Assembly: GCA_029582155.1 (NCBI GenBank)
Contig: CM055911.1
Coordinates: 52,327,419-52,391,418, forward strand
DNA: 64,000 nt
From: Panopea generosa
Taxonomy: Eukaryota; Mollusca; Bivalvia; Adapedonta; Hiatellidae
Reading direction: 5' to 3'
The position numbers were made by a program, and so were the translations under genes. A model generated the notes under the pieces. It was not told where the DNA came from. It saw only the letters and a program-made list of their open reading frames with translations, and did not search any database. This document shows, one piece after another, positions 54,301 through 60,300 of the stretch (the first letter of the stretch is position 1; every line of letters begins with the position of its first letter).

Positions 54301-57300
54301 AGTGTAGTGGGTAGACGCCAGAAGTTTGGGGCTCGATGCCCCCCCCAAAAAACACACTGTACTGGTTCTACCAAGAAAGTAACTCAAAAGTCTTTCATAT
54401 TTGCTTTGAGCTTTCTTGGTGATCGAGCTAAAACAAATTAGTGTAACTAAAAAACAAAAACAAAGCCATTATGGCATCTGTCTACAATATTGAAAGAAAA
54501 TGTTATGATCATAAGTGATAGGAAATACTTTTGTCCTAGTGAAATACTTTTAAGTAGAGCATACAAATAAATCTCGATGGTATGAGGGTTTGATTGTGAT
54601 CTTGATGTTGAAAAACAAAAAACTCCACCTTTCCAGTTGGATGAATGCTGTACATGTACACTCTATATATACAACACTGGAGGCACTGGATACAGACACG
54701 GGTTTTAGTTATGAGAAGCAAAAATGGTGTAGTGGATAGAGTGTTGATTACTCGCTCGCCATAGGTTTCAGATTCCATTCCGGACTCGGCCTAATAAACG
54801 TCTAGTATAGGTTCTACCCAGGAAATACTATTTTTAGAGTAGTTTAAAAAAAAAATTTAATTCTTTTTTTTTTTTAAGAAATTAATAAGGGTCGAGATGG
54901 CATAAAATTACGGGGACACAGGGATGATAATGTAGCAATTAATTTATTATGACCTTATCAAACTACAGTTAATATACAGAAATGTTATACAGATGGATAT
55001 TTTCTTCTCCATAGGTGATAGACTGGCTGGATAACCATGGTGATGTTTTCTTGAAGAAGAACACTTCCATAGGTCGTAACCTTCAGAGGTCACGGGCCTT
55101 GCAGAAAAGTCATGAACATTTTGAATCGGTAGCAAAGGTATGTATTTTATGCATTTTCAGAAACATGCAGATCTATCAAGTTTTATGTTTTAACCCTTTG
55201 CTCCATAAGCATTTTCTCGGACTCTTCCAAATTGAAAGCATTTATTCACCACATATCAGCAATGGATGAATTATGTTTATATTAACTGATAGAGTGGAAA
55301 ACAGTGCAGGAAGTGTTCAGATTGCTCGTTACGCGCAATCTGAACTCTTCCTGCACTGTTTTCAAAGGCCTTCTGTGATTGGTGCGGGAAAATGCGTATC
55401 TATGGAGTAAAGGGTTAAGAGACAGCAAAAATGTGTTTGAAATAATACAATGACTTTTAACAAATAATTATATGAGATAGGTTTAAATCATTTTAACATT
55501 TTTCTTTATAATCACATGTTAAATTATATGGTGTTTTTTTTTTTATAAAAAAGTTTAGTTTGCACTAGGTTAAATAAATAACTGTTAAATGAAATTATAA
55601 ACTAAAGAATTCATAAAAATGGTTTGAAATTTTTGAAATTTTAAGAAAGCCTTGATTTCTGTGTAAAAGTGAATTTTTTTAAAGATACTTCATGAGGCTT
55701 TGAAAACCAAGAAGATCTGCAGAGTAATTTCCCTTTGTAGATATCTCTTCTTTCTTTCTCTTTTGTTTTCTGTTCTTTTTAGTTTTACAATATATTTACA
55801 TCTGTGCAAATAAAATAAGTCTTCGTAATATTAAAGCAGTTCAATTATACAAACAAATGACCTTTTTACACCGATTGGTACAAGAAAGTACCAAGTGCCT
55901 TCTTATTTTATATTCATTTGGTACCTTCACGCACCAATGGAACAACCTATGAATATTACGGGTTTCAAACTCAGGAATACTTGTTTAACAGTTTAATGTA
56001 GAAAACATTGTATTGTAATGTAAATTTGTATTGAGTTTATGTTTTAAAATTTTATTTTCTGATTGTTTCTAAATACCAAGATAACACTCTCACAAAAATA
56101 GCAATTTAATGAAATGATACTCATATACCACCATATTATAACGTATGTATTGATTTTGTATATATGGATGTCGCAATGAGCTGTAATGCTTAAGTTTAAT
56201 GAATTATATGTTCTGTTCTGTTCTGTTCTGTATAACCATATAGAGATGTTATCTTCCATGTTTATGTTCTGTAACTTCATATTCAAGAAATGTTTAAAGT
56301 TTATATGCTAATAAGGATGCCTTTCAACGTAACCCTTAATAATATGCAGGGCCCAGTTAGCTCAGTCAGTAGCACATCTGACTATCAATCCAGGGGTGGT
56401 GAGTTTGAAGCTCTGCCCACCCACAATCTCAATGATGTTGAACAATATTTAGCTTGAACAACCTTTTAACCCTTAAACACAGAGTGATTAAAACTATTTT
56501 GTAAAATGCATTACATTAAAACTCTTTTACGGTCTGTATTTCTTTTAACGATGTGATTTATCGACAGAATTTTTTTGCGAAAATTATGTAAATGGGGGGA
56601 CACTAATTTGGGACTGTCTGTCACACTTCAGTTTCCTTGCAATAACTTGAGAATGCCTGAATCAAATCTTTTGAAATTTTAATACAATGTTTATAATGAC
56701 AAAACTCAGGCTAAGTTTGATTTCAGGGGTTGTGACATTTGTTGTTCTACAGTTATGCCCCTTTAACTTGTGAAAAATCATACTTTTAGGGGTTTCCGTG
56801 CAATAATGTAAGAATGCCTGAATCAAATCTATTGAAAAAAGTGGGGGACATAAATTCACTGAATTTATTTTTTTTTTCAGAATACTATAACGAATGCTGA
56901 GAAACTGCTGGCTGCGGCTGACGAACTGGCTCAAACTGGTGAATGTGATCCTAAAGAGATTTACAACGAGGCCCAGGAACTAGAAGAACGAATGTCCAGT
57001 TTTCTGGCAGCATTAGCTCGACGTCGTTCATCCCTGGATATGACCGTGTCATTCTACTCACATGTTCATGCTGTAAGTTTATTTCTCCTAGTAAGAAGTT
57101 CTCCATGGCTGTGTGGTCTAAGATGTCATCTTAAGATCATTTACCTGTCACCGCTAAGGTCATAGGTTCGAGCTCGGTCCAAAAGGTTAATTGTGAGAAA
57201 GTTTGCCAGTTATTTGTGGATAGACAGTTGTTCTACTGAGATTCATTCTGAGGTTTCCTTCACAAACAAAACTAGATAATAACATATAACCTGTCATGTG

Positions 57301-60300
57301 TTGAAAATGGCATTAAAATCCTTACCAAAATAACCCAAAAATATTTTCTTCCTTCTTTTTCTTGCACAAGTTGAGAAGGCTATCTACACTATAACCAAGC
57401 TGTATACTGGGTCTAGTTTGAATGTATAAAATTATAATTTCATCGAGTTTAACAACTTGAGAGCTAATGGTGTAGTGGTAGAGGGTTGGACTCTAAGGGT
57501 TGTGGGTTTGATCACTGCCACTGTCTTCTGTGGTGTTCTTCAGCAAGACACTTTGTCTGCATGTTAGTACAGGTCCTATTCAGCAAGACATCTAGTGTGA
57601 CTTCATGTTAAAAGAAGTGTTCACAATCAATGTAAAATAAATAAGTGAAAAATGAGGATACAAAAAATAAATTGCAATGAATATAAATGCAGTCAAACCT
57701 GTCTTAAGCAGGCAGTCAGTGGAAGGAGCAAAAGTGGCCTCTTAAGACAGGTTGCTTAATACAGGTTAATCTGCCATGAAAGCATAAAAATGGAATATAG
57801 TAAATGTGGTTGCTTAATAGAGGTGACCACTTAAACAGCCTTGACTGTAGTTAAATTCTACTTCTGTTTTGTTTGAAATTTAAAGTGAAAATTTGACATG
57901 GATTTACTGGATAAGACATTACAGACTTTTCATGGATTTTTTTTTAGGAAAATATGATTTTTTTTTGCAAGGTCAGGATATTGTCCGCAATTATTTTTTT
58001 TTATAATTGATGAAGGAAATTTAGGTCGAGAATTTGTGCTAAACACAAAGAGCATCACTCATTTAGCGCATGTTAACATTAAGAACCGTGGAGTAAAAAA
58101 AATATATTGAGCTAATCTGCATCCGGCATATTTCTTGTAAACTTACACTTCTTCAAAGGTATCAAAAATATTGGAAACCAAACCAATAGGAGAGGTGGAT
58201 GTTGTATAAAATCAAAGTAAGAAAAATAAAAATGTAGTCAATGACTTGCAGAGATAAATTATGTACTGGTTAATTGTCTAGCAGATCCCAGGATATATAC
58301 CACCAGCAGATCCCAGGATATATACCACTGGTATAGCAACTGTAAAACTGCTGAAAAAAAAAGATGTAAACCCCAAGAAACAATAAATATAAGTTAATCA
58401 GCTGTACTTGGTATCAATGATAAATAAACTACATGATATCAGTAAGAATTTCATTGTACATGATATAAATTCAGCTGTACAAGATATCAGTAATAATTCA
58501 ACTGTGCATGATATCAGTAAGAATTCAAATGTGCATGATATCAGTAAGAATTCAGCTGTACATAATATCAGTAATAATTCAGCTGTACTTGATATCAGTA
58601 AGAATGGAATTGTTCATAATATCAGTAAGAACTCAGCTGTACAAGATATCAATAAGAATTCAGCTTATCATGATATCAATGAGAATTCAGCTATACATGA
58701 TATCAGTAAAAATTCAGCTATACATGATATCAGTAAAAATTCAGCTGTACATGATACCAGTAAGAATTCATGTCTACATGATATCAGTAAGAGTTCACAT
58801 CTACATGCACATGCTATCAGTAAGAATTCAGCTCTACGTGATATCAAGAAACAGTACATGATATCAGTAAGAATTCAGCTGTGAATGCTATCAGTAAGAA
58901 TTCAGCTGTACATATCAGTTAGAATTCAGTTGAACATGCTATCAGTTAGAATTCAGCTGTACATGATATTGGTAAGAATTCAGCTGTGAATGCTATCATT
59001 AAGAATTCAGCTGTGCATGATATTAATGTGAATTCAGCTGTACATGCTATCAGTAAGAATTCAGCTGTACATGATGTCAGATTCAGTTGTACATGCTATC
59101 AGTGAGAATTCAGCTGTACATGCTATCAGTAAGAATTCAACTGTACATTATGTCAATGAGAATTCAGCTGTACATGCTATCAGTAAGAATTCAGCTGTGA
59201 ATGCTATCAGTAAGAATTCAGCTGTACATAATTCAAATGAATTCAGCTGTACATACTATCAGTAAGAATTCAGCTGTACATGCTATCAGTAAGAATTCAG
59301 CTGTACATGGTATCAATGTGAATTCCCATGGTTACCGGTAAACAACAACAGTTTCATGTATTGTTACACTGGCACCATGATTACGTGATTATGTGATTAC
59401 GACAACAACAGATGTTTTACATATGCTCGTATTATTACGAGTGCCATGAATGAATGACTGCCATGGAAATAAAACATCTTGCCGGAAAATGCTCCTCAAG
59501 GACAACTTTCCCGTGTTTATTACATACTTATGGTGTAGAAATTAAATCGCACTGTTCAGTTTTTTTCAGTATCAGAAAAGTGTATGTTCTGTAAAAAATA
59601 TTGTTTCCCTGTAAGAGGGATTTGAGGCCTCGTTCCTGTTTCACCAACATATACATGCACTTAAATACTTAAAAACTTAAATTTAACAAAAGCAGCTGGT
59701 TATCATAATTTTAGACTGGTTCCAGTAAACTGCATATGATTTCATTGATATTGATTATATAATAGATAAATAACCAGTCAAAATGTAGTTAAGTTATTTA
59801 AGTAAAATTTTGGTAAAATAAAAGCCTGTTGAATAAAAAATATTGACTGAGAAGCGAACAGTTGATGTAAATAATTGTACACTAGTAGACTTGTAAACAA
59901 AGGGATAAAATATTATTCTCATGCTCTTAAGCACATAACATCCATGGTTTTACAAACTGGATATTTGCATTTTTACTTGTGTAAGTAATTTCTATCTTTC
60001 CCTGAGTCGAGATAAAATTCTCATGTGAGATATCATGTACACATAACATCACACTATTCTCAAAGGACACAACAATTCCATAGGCCAAACTGTTTTTACA
60101 CCCCACCCATCTAAACAAACAAACAAAAACAAAACAAAAAAACACTCAAACATTTATAGTTGTTAAATCCTTTTCTAACGATTCAAAGTAAGGCACCAAA
60201 TTAGTGGCGAAAAAGAGTCTGATTATTTGCAAAAAAAAAGGAGAAATAATACATGTATCTGCCTACCTACCCCTAAATGGTATGGGTGGAGATTGAGGGT

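Noticed and set aside
56349-56420. tRNA-like sequence with A and B boxes
   Set aside because: It is the head of SINE-A, matching some 20 other copies with the same flanking body. No intact cloverleaf with proper acceptor pairing was seen.
58408-59265. 158-, 117- and 73-residue frames with 9-residue periods
   Set aside because: Produced by the 27 bp repeat, whose length is divisible by three. No homology, start context or codon bias.
58397-59326. CRISPR-like regular array
   Set aside because: The units are contiguous without unique spacers and the genome is eukaryotic.
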